Shown piece after piece: positions 36,795 through 46,311 of a stretch of 64,000 bases of DNA. The notes below the pieces were generated by a model, which was not told the origin of the DNA, searched no databases, and saw only the letters and a program-made list of their open reading frames with translations. The stretch comes from Hyphomicrobium sp. (GTDB lineage: Bacteria; Pseudomonadota; Alphaproteobacteria; Rhizobiales; Hyphomicrobiaceae). The translations under genes and the position numbers were made by a program. Within the stretch, counting starts at the first letter, position 1. The number at the start of each line of letters is the position of its first letter. The stretch lies in NCBI GenBank assembly GCA_021732485.1, contig JAKFUV010000009.1, positions 1-64,000 on the forward strand. The letters are read 5' to 3'.

Positions 36795-37133
36795 CTAGTC
36801 GCCGACACCGGGTGCATCGGAAAAGTACTTTTCAAATTTACCAGTTTCGTCTTTGTGCGCGTCGGCGTCAGCCGGCGAGGGCTTCTTGACGGTAATGTTC
36901 GGCCACGTCTCGGCATACTTACGGTTGAGCTCAAGCCACTTTTCAATGTTTGGTTCGGTATCCGGCTGAATGGCTTCGACCGGGCACTCCGCTTCGCAGA
37001 CACCGCAGTCGATGCATTCATCGGGATGGATGACCAGCATGTTGTCGCCCTCGTAGAAGCAATCGACGGGGCAGACCTCAACGCAATCGGTGTATTTGCA
37101 CTTGATGCACTTTTCATTGACGATGTAGGTCAT
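36795..37133 (-). CDS. fdxA: Seven-iron ferredoxin FdxA
   Basis: A 112-residue ferredoxin that carries a [3Fe-4S] and a [4Fe-4S] cluster. Cluster ligands are visible in [14 protein letters not shown] (residues 9-22) and [12 protein letters not shown] (near 40-51), followed by the Asp/Lys-rich C-terminal extension typical of the FdxA family. ATG 37133 is chosen ([12 protein letters not shown]), with GGAAG 5 bases upstream. It lies between an S4-domain gene and carD on the same strand. Its redox partner is unknown. Confidence 0.95.
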   Translation of the reverse strand: MTYIVNEKCIKCKYTDCVEVCPVDCFYEGDNMLVIHPDECIDCGVCEAECPVEAIQPDTEPNIEKWLELNRKYAETWPNITVKKPSPADADAHKDETGKFEKYFSDAPGVGD

Positions 37134-37280
37134 TCGAACTTCCGGTCTTGTGTTTGCAACGTGTCGCACGACAGCAGGCTCCACGCAGCCGTGAGCGCGG
37201 AAAGTGGTCTAACGCATAGCCCGCTGAGGGTGGTCAACGGAATAAATCTAACACACGCTCTGGCGACCCTGTCATCGAGA

Positions 37281-37727
37281 TCAATCAAAGCGAAATTTCA
37301 GCCGCTCGGTTTGCCGTCGTTCGCGCTTGGTCGGCCGGCCTGCGCCGGCCTCCCGAACGCCATGCGACAGCGCCTCGCCGCCGACGTTCATAGCGCCATC
37401 GCCGGTTTTCGCGCGATCTGTGATCGGAACTGGCTGAGGTGTCAATTCCTCAAACAACACCGCCGCTTCGGTCGCAGGGCCACGCCGTATCCCAAGTCCG
37501 ACGACGCGAACGATGCGGATGCGTGGACCGAGCGACAGCGTCACCACATCGCCTGGCTTGCAGGTCTGGCTGACTTTCCCGATTCGATTTCGGTTCAGCC
37601 GCACTTTACCGCGGTCGATGAGAGCCTGAGCCAACGTGCGGGATTTGGCGAAGCGGGCGTACCACAACCATTGATCGAGCCGCTGGCTCGCCGCTCCGTC
37701 ACTGTGATCGTCCGTCTTGCTGGCCAT
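37281..37727 (-). CDS. S4-domain RNA-binding protein (Hsp15-like)
   Basis: A 148-residue protein with an N-terminal S4 domain: QRLDQWLWYARFAKSRTLAQ, then VRLNRNRIGKVSQTCKPGD. E. coli Hsp15 (HslR) binds stalled 50S subunits that carry peptidyl-tRNA. The C-terminal part is basic and ends KRERRQTERLKFRFD, as in other alphaproteobacterial members. ATG 37727 starts it. It lies between the helicase and fdxA; the 62-bp tandem repeat separates it from the helicase. Confidence 0.88.
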   Translation of the reverse strand: MASKTDDHSDGAASQRLDQWLWYARFAKSRTLAQALIDRGKVRLNRNRIGKVSQTCKPGDVVTLSLGPRIRIVRVVGLGIRRGPATEAAVLFEELTPQPVPITDRAKTGDGAMNVGGEALSHGVREAGAGRPTKRERRQTERLKFRFD

Positions 37728-37793
37728 GGCGATGTGCTGTGTCGCTTGCCTTTACTAGGGACTGTCCGCTTTGACTGGGCTCATGACCAAGAC

Positions 37794-37917
37794 CCTAGCT
37801 TTCTGCTCTATCGTGCTTCTTATCGGAAAACCGGTGCCCACTTTTCCGGAAGCACTCTGGCTTTCTACTCTATCGTGCTTCTTATCGGAAAACCGGTGCC
37901 CACTTTTCCGGAAGCAC
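37794..37917 (-). repeat. Two tandem copies of the 46-bp palindromic repeat in 62-bp units
   Basis: Palindrome copies at 37810-37855 and 37872-37917 match the element at 19541-19586 in reverse complement, differing by one base in the spacer (TTAT for TTTT). Together with an upstream CTAGCTTTCTGCTCT / CTGGCTTTCTACTCT segment they form a tandem duplication of 62 bp. The last copy ends one base before the helicase stop codon (37919-37921 on the minus strand), as at the desaturase gene. Confidence 0.88.
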
Positions 37918-37918
37918 T

Positions 37919-40900
37919 TTAACGCGATCCCGGACCGTCGCCGCGCTTGTCAAGGCTGGCCTTGAGGGCTGCCAAAGCGGCAAACGGCGAGTCAGACTCG
38001 ACGTTCGACCGTTTCGGCGGCGCGGCCGTGATCACCTCTGGTTGCCGGCGATTGTCATCACGTCGCGGGCGATCCCGGTCGCGGCCAGGGTTGCCGCCAC
38101 CTTGGCGTGTATGCTCGCCACGACCACCAGCAGCGCGATCCGGCCCGCCGCGACTCTTGTCGCCGCGATAGCCGTCGTTCCGCGGCCCATCCTTGTTGAA
38201 GGCGTCCTTGGTTGCTGCCTGGCTCGCCGGTGCCGTCGCGTTTAGACCGGATGGTCCACTCGATCGCTCGGCGCCGCCGTGTTGGCGGCGAGGGCCGCGA
38301 TAGCGATCACCCCCATTGCGATGCGGCCGCTCCGCTGCCGGTGATGGCGCGTTGCTGGCGATCGAAGCCCCGTCGGCGGGCGTTGCGGCTGACGCATCCG
38401 TTGGCGCCCCCGGTGCGTTGGGAAGGTTCACCGGGCGATAACGATCGCTCCTATCGTGAGGTCTGCGTCCGCCGCGCTCGGGTCGCGGTCCGCGCGGCCG
38501 TTCTCGAGACGCTCCCGGAGCGCCGTCTCGGTTTTGCCTCTCGGCGCGCTGATGGCGATTGGGCCGCCAGATCTCTTCGAATTTTTCGACGGCCGGTTCG
38601 GCGGCAGAGGCAGGTGCATCTGCGACGACAACGCCGGCGTCAGGCGTCGCCACGGGCTCGGCCGTCACCGGCTCTTCAATCTGTTCTGGCGCCTCGGTTA
38701 TCGGTGCCGGTGTCGAGCCTGTGACAGCGGCATCAATCGACCCCGGGTCTGGCACCGCGTTTGTGTCCGTCGTGCCAATTGCCTCGGCGCCACTGGTTGC
38801 ATCGGAGCCACTGGCGTGTACGTCGCTGTCGGCTGGCAGCGGCGGCGCGGCGGATGCCTGGATCAGGCGGCGCTCGACCCGGAAGCCGAGTGTCTTCAAA
38901 ACTTCGGCGAGTTCAACCGCCGAGCAGCCGAGAATCGACATCATGTCGTCGGTGGTTTTGAAGCCGCCATCGCCGGTCGAACCTTTTGGCGGCGTGTCGG
39001 GCTTATCTGGCGCACGCCGCCAAGCCAACAACGGGCGGATCAAATCCGCCAGGCGCTCGATAATGTCGAGGCGAACGGCGCGAGGACCACAAACGTGGAA
39101 ACCGTTGGCGCGGTAGAGCGCTTCCGGCGTTTCCGCCACGGACGCGACCGACGTCAATCCGGGACGCGGCAGCGACACCGTCGCAGCGCTGTCGCTGGCG
39201 TTTTTCAAAAGCCAGAGGGTTGCGGCCAGCTCAGCGGGCGCAGGCTTCAACATGGCCGGGAAGAAAATGTTGAATGCGCCAAAGCGCAGGCCATATTTGC
39301 GCAGATCGGCGCGGGCCGCCTGATCGAGCGAATTGATTTCATCGGCCACAGTCTCGCGCTTGATGGCGCCGAAGTTTTCCTTCAGCCGGAAAGCGATGCC
39401 GCGCGCAAGGCCCTGCAGATCTGTCGCATTCGACATTTCGACGAGCGGCTTGAGCTTATCCGCGATTATTTCCTTCAGCCACGTCTTCAGGCGATCGGCA
39501 ATTTTTTCGCGATCGGCCTCGCTGACATTGTCGTCGATCAGGAGCGTGATGGACGGCTGCAGCGGATCGTCCGCCGCTTCAAGCTTGGCGATATCGTCGT
39601 CGCGCCACACGATCCGGCCGTCACGGGTCAGCTTGAAGGCATCGTTCGGCGCGGCGACGACGCGGCGCGTCCGCATGCCGAGCTCGCGCGTCAAGACCTG
39701 CGTCGCGGCCTGTCGCGTTGCCTTGCCATGAATGCCGTCGGCTGCCGCATCGTGCGTGAAACGGAAGCCCTTTAAGCGGCCAACAAAATGATTTTCGACG
39801 GTGATGGAGCCGTCGTCCGCGATATCCGCGTTGAGTTCGTCTTTGTCTCGCATACCCTTCATCAGTGCGCTGGTCCGGCGATCCACGAAGCGTTGGGTCA
39901 AACGTTCATGCAGCGCGTCGGAGAGGCTATCTTCGATTGCTCGTGTCCGGGCCTGCCAATGCGCCGGGTCTTTCAGCCAGTCGGGACGGTTGGCAACAAA
40001 AGTCCAAGTGCGGATATGAGCAATACGTGTGGCAAGCGTATCTATATCGCCATCGGTCCGGTCTGCCAAATCCACTTGCTTGGCAAACCAGTCTTCCGGA
40101 ATGTGGCCACGATCGTCGACGATATATTTATAGATTGCCGAGACCAGATCGGAATGGCTCTGGCCGGAAATTTTCCGGTAATCGGGGATTTGGCAGACAT
40201 CCCACAATTTTGTGACCGCATCCAGTGATGTGGCCTTGGCGACGATCTCGCGGTCGCTGCTCATTGCTTCCAGCGCGGCGAGATCGTCGGCGGTGCGAGC
40301 CCGCGTCAATCGAGCTTCACGCGGGAATTCGCGAAGCGACGCATGCAGGCGATCGAGGCTACCGAAATCGAGTTTGCGATTGCGCCACTGCAGCACGCGC
40401 ACACTCTCGAACGAATGCTGCTCGAGGCGCTCGACCATGTCAGCATCGACCGTGTCGCAGCCGCCGGTGACGCCGAAGGTTCCGTCGTTCATGTAGCGGC
40501 CGGCGCGACCGGCGATCTGGCCGATTTCGCCTGCCGTCAAATTGCGATGGTTCTGGCCGTCGAATTTGCGCATGGCCGAAAACGCTATGTGATCGACATC
40601 GAGATTGAGGCCCATGCCGATGGCGTCGGTGGCGATCAGGAATTCAACGTCGCCCGATTGATACAGCGCCACTTGCGCGTTGCGCGTGCGCGGCGATAGC
40701 GCTCCAAGCACCACCGCCGCACCACCGCGCTGGCGGCGGATCAATTCGGCGATCGCGTAAACTTCCTGCGCCGAGAACGCGACGATGGCCGTTCGCGCCG
40801 GAAGCCTGGTGATTTTTTTCTCACCCGTGTACGTCAGCTTCGAAAGCCTTGGCCGCGAGATGAAATTCGCGCCAGGAATGAGATCGCTGATGGCGTCGCG

Positions 40901-41302
40901 CATCGTGTGCGCACCAAGCAGCAGCGTTTCGGATTTGCCCCGCGCATGCAGCAGCCGATCAGTGAATACGTGGCCGCGCTCGAGATCACCAGCCAATTGA
41001 ATTTCGTCGATGGCGAGAAAATCAACGTCGATGTCGCGCGGCATCGCTTCGACGGTCGACACCCAGTAGCGCGCCCGCTCGGGCTTGATCTTTTCTTCGC
41101 CGGTAATCAGCGCGACTTTGTCGGCGCCTACCCGGGCTTTGACTTTATCGTACACTTCACGCGCGAGCAGGCGCAGCGGCAAGCCGATCATGCCACTCTC
41201 GTGGCCGAGCATTCGTTCTATGGCGAGATGGGTTTTACCGGTGTTTGTTGGACCGAGAACAGCGGTGACGTTGCGAATGCGATGTTCGAAATCGCTGGCC
41301 AT
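37919..41302 (-). CDS. SUV3-like DExH RNA helicase with RG-rich tail
   Basis: A 1127-residue superfamily 2 helicase related to mitochondrial SUV3, a partner of RNA decay. Walker A is GPTNTGKT (17-24), motif II is DEIQ, and motif VI region is IGQIAGRAGRY. After a long helical domain the C-terminal about 230 residues are low complexity, first acidic/Ala-rich, then rich in Arg, Gly, Asp and Asn (RPRGPRPERGGRRPHDRSDR), a probable RNA-binding disordered tail. ATG 41302 is chosen with GGAGG 11 bases upstream; a TTG at 41338 would add 12 residues. It precedes the S4, fdxA and carD genes. A palindromic repeat abuts its stop. Confidence 0.93.
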   Translation of the reverse strand: MASDFEHRIRNVTAVLGPTNTGKTHLAIERMLGHESGMIGLPLRLLAREVYDKVKARVGADKVALITGEEKIKPERARYWVSTVEAMPRDIDVDFLAIDEIQLAGDLERGHVFTDRLLHARGKSETLLLGAHTMRDAISDLIPGANFISRPRLSKLTYTGEKKITRLPARTAIVAFSAQEVYAIAELIRRQRGGAAVVLGALSPRTRNAQVALYQSGDVEFLIATDAIGMGLNLDVDHIAFSAMRKFDGQNHRNLTAGEIGQIAGRAGRYMNDGTFGVTGGCDTVDADMVERLEQHSFESVRVLQWRNRKLDFGSLDRLHASLREFPREARLTRARTADDLAALEAMSSDREIVAKATSLDAVTKLWDVCQIPDYRKISGQSHSDLVSAIYKYIVDDRGHIPEDWFAKQVDLADRTDGDIDTLATRIAHIRTWTFVANRPDWLKDPAHWQARTRAIEDSLSDALHERLTQRFVDRRTSALMKGMRDKDELNADIADDGSITVENHFVGRLKGFRFTHDAAADGIHGKATRQAATQVLTRELGMRTRRVVAAPNDAFKLTRDGRIVWRDDDIAKLEAADDPLQPSITLLIDDNVSEADREKIADRLKTWLKEIIADKLKPLVEMSNATDLQGLARGIAFRLKENFGAIKRETVADEINSLDQAARADLRKYGLRFGAFNIFFPAMLKPAPAELAATLWLLKNASDSAATVSLPRPGLTSVASVAETPEALYRANGFHVCGPRAVRLDIIERLADLIRPLLAWRRAPDKPDTPPKGSTGDGGFKTTDDMMSILGCSAVELAEVLKTLGFRVERRLIQASAAPPLPADSDVHASGSDATSGAEAIGTTDTNAVPDPGSIDAAVTGSTPAPITEAPEQIEEPVTAEPVATPDAGVVVADAPASAAEPAVEKFEEIWRPNRHQRAERQNRDGAPGASRERPRGPRPERGGRRPHDRSDRYRPVNLPNAPGAPTDASAATPADGASIASNAPSPAAERPHRNGGDRYRGPRRQHGGAERSSGPSGLNATAPASQAATKDAFNKDGPRNDGYRGDKSRGGPDRAAGGRGEHTRQGGGNPGRDRDRPRRDDNRRQPEVITAAPPKRSNVESDSPFAALAALKASLDKRGDGPGSR

Positions 41303-41594
41303 CTTGTGGTCGTCCTCCGGCAGCGGGTGGTCTGGCAAGTCTCAGCCGTCATCGTAACGGGCTCGAAGACTTTGGCGGCGCACCACCATCGTCGACTGGG
41401 CGGACCGCCGACGTGGCCTGTCTCACGGCACGCCGCCGCAAAGTAGGGTTGGCATTGCAGAGTGCAAGCGGCAGATCAAGGCAATAGTGATATCTGCCCG
41501 CTGCTCGCCGTTTTTCGGGCGCGCATCCAGGTGCGCTTTTTGGCAAGCATTTTCTGGGCATCTGTTCGTTGCCAAAACCGGGCCTATCGGGTGC

Positions 41595-42488
41595 CTACTG
41601 CGTCAGCGCAATCTGGGGATGATCGGGTGAGGTAATTGTCACCGCCTCGGCTTGCATCATCGCGGTCCCGAGTGTTGTCGGAATGGCGATGCGGTAGGGA
41701 ACGTAAACGCCCGCAGTCGGAATCGGCCGAAAGGCGATTTCGATATTATTATAGTCGACCCAGGGATTGTCGAAATCCTTCGCTTTATGTCCGGCGATCG
41801 GCAAATATTTGACCCGGCACACCAGCAACTCGGAAGGTTGGCCGGACGGTTTTTTGTCGGTAATTTTTTCAGTTCCCTTGTACGACAAGGCCAAATCGAA
41901 GCGAGCCTTGCCGTCGAAAATCGGCACCCGTTGGTCGCAGGGTTTACCGCCGGGCTTGTTGGTCATCGCCAGGATCGCCGAGAGCGGGTCGAAGACGTTT
42001 TTGAGATGATTGCCACTCAGCGGCACGGCCTCTGGATTGGGCGGTTTGCTTGGCACCAGCGTCACCGTCTTGACGCCTGCGGCATTGAAATCGAGCGTGA
42101 CCGAACCGGTCTTGGACTTGGTCTTGAAGGTCATGACATAGCCGGCCGGGCGCGGCTTCTGTGCCTGCATGGCGCCACTCGTCTCGATCGATCCGCGCCA
42201 TTTGAAAGCACCAAACATCGCGGAAACGTCGGCCTGACTGTTGGCAGAATACGACCGCGCGTCGAACTTTGATTTGAAGTAATAGTTGCCGACGTCGAAG
42301 CCGTTGAAGGACAGCTTGTATTTGGCCGACACGTCGGTTGCCACCTGATCGGCCCCGATCGCCGGAGAGGTCACCAACGCCGCGAGGCCAATCGACAGCG
42401 GCGCGGCCCACCGCGTCGCGCTTAAGCGTCGCGTTATGGCCGGGCTGTGGCGGCGAATTTGGCATGGCGTGCTGCCGGTCATCGTCAT
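41595..42488 (-). CDS. DUF3108 periplasmic protein
   Basis: A 297-residue protein of the DUF3108 family, function unknown. A basic N terminus and a hydrophobic segment (near 31-47, ending SPAIGA) form an export signal. The mature part is beta-rich: KYKLSFNGFDVGNYYF, FKWRGSIETSG, YVMTFKTKSKTGSVTLDF and the C-terminal IEIAFRPIPTAGVYVPYRIA. ATG 42488 is chosen because GAGGGGG lies 9 bases upstream; the open frame continues to 42821 but overlaps the rpmB promoter. The neighbours rpmB and the helicase are a conserved alphaproteobacterial arrangement. Confidence 0.88.
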   Translation of the reverse strand: MTMTGSTPCQIRRHSPAITRRLSATRWAAPLSIGLAALVTSPAIGADQVATDVSAKYKLSFNGFDVGNYYFKSKFDARSYSANSQADVSAMFGAFKWRGSIETSGAMQAQKPRPAGYVMTFKTKSKTGSVTLDFNAAGVKTVTLVPSKPPNPEAVPLSGNHLKNVFDPLSAILAMTNKPGGKPCDQRVPIFDGKARFDLALSYKGTEKITDKKPSGQPSELLVCRVKYLPIAGHKAKDFDNPWVDYNNIEIAFRPIPTAGVYVPYRIAIPTTLGTAMMQAEAVTITSPDHPQIALTQ

Positions 42489-42761
42489 GACGAGAAGCCC
42501 CCTCTTGAGACGCAACGGCGGCGGCCTGTTTGCCGCCTTTGTAAGCCATTGGCCTAGGTGGGGTTTGCGTCGAATATGCGGCCCTGTTTTCGGCTTGGCG
42601 TGCGGCGCCCCCGCAATCTCTTGACGCCACGGCGCCACCTCCCCTATACAGCGACCGATCACCCGCTGGCTCCGGTCTGCGGGCCGCATTTTTTTAGCCC
42701 TACCGTTGACCCGGTATTCCGCGCCCCTGCTCGCTTGGGGCAGCGATGAATGGAGAAAGTT

Positions 42762-43070
42762 ATGACGAGGCGTTGTGACCTGACTGGAACGCTGCCTATG
42801 TCGGGGCAGATTCGCAGCCACGCTGAAAACAAGACCAAGCGGAAGTTCCGCCCGAACTTGTGCAACGTCACCCTGTTGAGCGACGTGCTCGGCAAAAAAG
42901 TTCGCCTTCGGGTGTCAGCTCGCGCGCTGAAGACGGTCGAGCATCGTGGCGGCCTGGATGCCTTTTTGCTCAAGGCCAAGAAGGACGACTTGTCGCTTGA
43001 GTGTCAGAAGCTGAAGCGCGAAATCATCAAGGCGCAGACTGGCAAGACGGAAACCGCGAAGGCCGCGTGA
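42762..43070 (+). CDS. rpmB: 50S ribosomal protein L28
   Basis: A 102-residue bL28 protein. It begins [20 protein letters not shown] with the usual [15 protein letters not shown] segment and a C-terminal extension common in Alphaproteobacteria. GGAGAAAG lies 4 bases before ATG 42762. It is transcribed alone and divergently from the DUF3108 gene, with a strong terminator after it. Confidence 0.97.
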   Translation: MTRRCDLTGTLPMSGQIRSHAENKTKRKFRPNLCNVTLLSDVLGKKVRLRVSARALKTVEHRGGLDAFLLKAKKDDLSLECQKLKREIIKAQTGKTETAKAA

Positions 43071-43134
43071 GGCGTTGTTCGTTTCTTTGCCGACGCGGCG
43101 TCTCAGGCGCCGGTCTCAAATAATTGATCGCGAT

Positions 43135-43169
43135 ACCCGGCCCGCTCCCGTCGCTCGGCCGGGTTTTTT
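43135..43169 (+). terminator. Intrinsic terminator of rpmB
   Basis: Stem CCCGGCC (43136-43142) with GGCCGGG (43157-43163), then TTTTTT. It lies 65 bases after the rpmB stop and before the convergent phytase-like gene. Confidence 0.92.
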
Positions 43170-43179
43170 GTGACAATTT

Positions 43180-44250
43180 TTACTGTGGTGCTTTGACTGT
43201 CTGCGTGTCGGTGAGCGCGAACTGTAGCAGCACCGTGCGTTGCAGATAACGATTGAAGTTATCGTCTGAAATGGCGGTCAAAAGAATGTCACCGTTGGCG
43301 GCGCGCGTTACGGCGAGTCCTTCCATGTTGTCGATCTCGTTTTCTAGATTGGCCTCGATCAAAATGATGCCTGCTGCGGTCTTGCCAGGACCGAGTTCAG
43401 CAACGCTCAAACGGCGAATGCGCATCTTGACGCCTTCGAGCCAGCGGAAGCGGCGCTCCAGCACGAACAGCGACCCATCGTTCAGGCTGGCGATGTCGGT
43501 GATATCGAAATCGCCGATGTTGGTCAGCGTGAACGGTTTGATGGCGCCGCTGGTCCATATCCAGCCGGTATGATTTCGGCTTTGATCGTAAAGCCGTTCG
43601 GCAATGGCAACGGTCGATCCGGCAAACGGCCCGCCCTTCATTACGGTCATGGCTTCGAAGCCGCCGTTGCGGCGCATGGCCCGTGCCTTCGCCGGTTTTT
43701 CAAGCAGTCCGCGTGATGCCGACAACCCGCCGGCCGCGACCTCATAGCGTGCGATGCGGGCGTTTTGTTCGAACGCGATTTGCAGCTGGCCTGTTCCAGC
43801 CGTGCCTGAGACGAGGGCCATCGCTTCAGCGTCACGGTCACGCGCCCGCTTCAGCGGCCGCCCGTCGCTCGCCAGCAACGGACCCATGCGGGCATCGTCG
43901 ATAGCCAATGGCTTGGCCGATTGATAGCGGATGGCGCCGGTCAGCCAGACACCGCTATCGGAAACGGCGATGAAGGATTTGCCATCCTCGTCGAGCACCA
44001 GGCCGGACCAGCCACCGAAATTCGGCTCGTTCGGAACGGTGAGCACGAGGCCGCCCCGAAAATCGAGTTTGCCAAAGCGGGTTTCGCTACCGCCCCCGCG
44101 CTGAAACGATGTGATAGGTAAGGCCGAAATCGAAATCGGCCCGGCTTCAAGCTTCGATGTATCGGGTTTCGTATCGGCAAAAGCCGTGTGTGCGACGATC
44201 AAGGCCAGGCCCGCGACCGTCGCGCTCATCATCCATGTCATGCGCGTCAA
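43180..44250 (-). CDS. Phytase-like beta-propeller protein (esterase-like activity of phytase family)
   Basis: A 356-residue exported protein. The signal peptide is hydrophobic near residues 8-21 (VAGLALIVAHTAFA). The body fits the phytase-like PF13449 family: GKLDFRGGLVLTVPN, GGWSGLVLDEDG, AISDSGVWL-type strand (FIAVSDSGVWLTG), GGFEAMTVM and NMEGLAVTRA. Function is unproven in most members. TTG 44250 is favoured because AGGAG lies 7 bases upstream; ATG 44241 is a near alternative. It follows cobT by 49 bases, probably on the same transcript, an association seen in related genomes. Confidence 0.85.
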   Translation of the reverse strand: MTRMTWMMSATVAGLALIVAHTAFADTKPDTSKLEAGPISISALPITSFQRGGGSETRFGKLDFRGGLVLTVPNEPNFGGWSGLVLDEDGKSFIAVSDSGVWLTGAIRYQSAKPLAIDDARMGPLLASDGRPLKRARDRDAEAMALVSGTAGTGQLQIAFEQNARIARYEVAAGGLSASRGLLEKPAKARAMRRNGGFEAMTVMKGGPFAGSTVAIAERLYDQSRNHTGWIWTSGAIKPFTLTNIGDFDITDIASLNDGSLFVLERRFRWLEGVKMRIRRLSVAELGPGKTAAGIILIEANLENEIDNMEGLAVTRAANGDILLTAISDDNFNRYLQRTVLLQFALTDTQTVKAPQ

Positions 44251-44299
44251 CGATGAACTCCTGCCTAAATTCTGCTTAGCGCGAAAGGTTCGCCTCGGC

Positions 44300-46198
44300 C
44301 TAGGCTGAGCGCCGTCCGCGGCGGCCAGATCCAAGTTTGGCGCGGCCAACGGTTTCATCCTCGAACAACTCGACCAGCTTTTCGGTCATGGCCCCAGCCA
44401 GCTCCGAAGCATCCGTGATGGTGACGGCGCGGCGGTAGTAGCGCGTCACATCATGCCCGATGCCGATGGCGATCAGCTCGACGGCTGAGCGATTTTCGAT
44501 TTCGTGGATCACCTGGCGCAGATGCTGTTCCAGATAGCTGCCGGTATTGACCGATAGCGTTGAGTCGTCGACCGGCGCACCATCCGAGATCATCATCAAA
44601 ATGCGACGCTGTTCGGGCCGCGCCAAAAGCCGCGCGTGGGCCCAGGCGAGCGCCTCGCCATCGATATTCTCTTTCAGCAATCCTTCGCGCATCATCAGGG
44701 CCAGCGCCGATTTTGATCGCCGCCAAGGTGCATCGGCCTTCTTGTAAATGATGTGACGCAAATCGTTGAGCCGGCCGGGACCCGACGGTTTTCCGGCAGC
44801 CAACCATTGCTCGCGCGATTGCCCGCCCTTCCAGGCCTTCGTCGTGAAGCCAAGGATTTCGACTTTGACGCCGCAGCGCTCCAGTGTGCGGGCAAGGATG
44901 TCGGCGCAGCAGGCGGCCACCATGATCGGACGGCCGCGCATCGAGCCGGAGTTGTCGAGCAGCAACGTCACCACGGTATCACGGAAATCGGTATCACGTT
45001 CGCGTTTGAACGACAGCGCATTCATCGGGTCGGTGATGATGCGGGTAAGCCGGGCGGCATCCAGCACGCCCTCGTCGAGGTCGAAATCCCAGCCACGATT
45101 TTGCTGCGCCAGCAGGCGGCGCTGCAGCTTGTTGGCGAGGCGCGCGACGACGGCCGATAGGGTTTTCAATTCCTTGTCGAGAAAGGCCCGCAGGCGTTCC
45201 AACTCGTCCGGTGATGACAGTTGTTCGGCCTGCACTTCTTCGTCGAATTCCCGGGAGAAAATTTTGTAGCCGAAGGCTTCGGGATTATCGAGGACGGTGG
45301 TGTTGGGCCGCCAGGGTGCCGGCGCATCGTCGTCGGCGACATCGCTGTCGTCCATGTCGGTGTCGTCGGTCTCGCCCGCGTCCGTCATGTCCTCAGTGTC
45401 GGACATTTCTCCGTCGGACTTCTGCTCGTCTTTCGGCTCATCCTGCCCGTCGGAGGCGTCGTCCTGGCTTTTCTCGCTTTCATCGGCGCCGCCCTCGGCA
45501 GCGTTGTCGTCGCTTTCATCGTCGTTGGGCTGAGGTTCTTGGGCGTCGATCTGGTCCATCAGCTCGAGAATTTTCAGCAGGTCGCGCACCGACCGCCCGA
45601 ACTGTTCCTGGTTCTCCGGCAGGCCTTCGAGTTTTTTGAGAAGCTTACCGCCACGCGCCTCGATCAATGGCCGCCAGATATCGACGAGACCTTTCGTCGA
45701 TGCGGGCGGCGCCAGGCCGGTCAAGCGTTCGCGAAGGATCAGCGCGAGCGCATCTTCAAGCGGCGCTTCCGAGCGATCGGCGACTTTGCTGTAACGGCCG
45801 TGGCTGTATTGGTCTTCGAGTTTGGCGGTGAGGTTCATCGCCATGCCGGGCATGCGCTTGGCGCCTAAGGCTTCGACGCGGGCGCACTCGGCGGCTTCGA
45901 ACACGGCCCGCGCCGGCCCCGGCGGCGGCGCAACGCGGCGATGCACTTTGTTGTCGTGACAGCCCATGTTGAGCGCGAAGCTATCGGCCCAGCCGCGCAC
46001 CACGGCGATGTCTTGCGGTGACGGCACGCGCGGCGGCTCGGGCAATTGCACCGATTTTCCCGACGCTTCGGGTTTGCCCGGCGCAAAGCCGACTTCGACG
46101 TCGGCATCACCCGCGATCGCACGGAACACCGGCGCCAGCACGCGCTTCAATGGTTCGCTTGGGGCTTCGCGGCGTTTGATCGGTGGGACGGTAGACAT
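44300..46198 (-). CDS. cobT: Cobaltochelatase subunit CobT
   Basis: A subunit of the aerobic ATP-dependent cobaltochelatase (CobNST) that inserts cobalt into hydrogenobyrinate a,c-diamide during B12 synthesis. The protein has 632 residues: an N-terminal helical part, a highly acidic Asp/Glu/Ser-rich linker (about 230-320), and a C-terminal von Willebrand A domain with the MIDAS motif DNSGSMRG (near 430) and [13 protein letters not shown] lies 10 bases before ATG 46198. It follows cobS by 113 bases. CobN is not in the window. Adenosylcobalamin is needed by the ethylmalonyl-CoA pathway served by Ccr. Confidence 0.95.
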   Translation of the reverse strand: MSTVPPIKRREAPSEPLKRVLAPVFRAIAGDADVEVGFAPGKPEASGKSVQLPEPPRVPSPQDIAVVRGWADSFALNMGCHDNKVHRRVAPPPGPARAVFEAAECARVEALGAKRMPGMAMNLTAKLEDQYSHGRYSKVADRSEAPLEDALALILRERLTGLAPPASTKGLVDIWRPLIEARGGKLLKKLEGLPENQEQFGRSVRDLLKILELMDQIDAQEPQPNDDESDDNAAEGGADESEKSQDDASDGQDEPKDEQKSDGEMSDTEDMTDAGETDDTDMDDSDVADDDAPAPWRPNTTVLDNPEAFGYKIFSREFDEEVQAEQLSSPDELERLRAFLDKELKTLSAVVARLANKLQRRLLAQQNRGWDFDLDEGVLDAARLTRIITDPMNALSFKRERDTDFRDTVVTLLLDNSGSMRGRPIMVAACCADILARTLERCGVKVEILGFTTKAWKGGQSREQWLAAGKPSGPGRLNDLRHIIYKKADAPWRRSKSALALMMREGLLKENIDGEALAWAHARLLARPEQRRILMMISDGAPVDDSTLSVNTGSYLEQHLRQVIHEIENRSAVELIAIGIGHDVTRYYRRAVTITDASELAGAMTEKLVELFEDETVGRAKLGSGRRGRRSA

Positions 46199-46311
46199 GA
46201 AACACACTCCTCCGTCACAAACCGCATTCGCCGCTCTGTCCCCCTCCCCAGCGGGGAGGGGAGTTGCACGCCACAACCGTCATTCGAATGCTAACCGCCG
46301 TCATGCATGGC

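Noticed and set aside
37794-37917. Tandem repeat as a CRISPR-like array
   Set aside because: Only two units, with no variable spacers and no cas genes; the unit is a dispersed palindrome found elsewhere in the window.
41349-41561. Frame of 70 codons upstream of the helicase
   Set aside because: It lies in the helicase upstream region and has the look of a chance frame.
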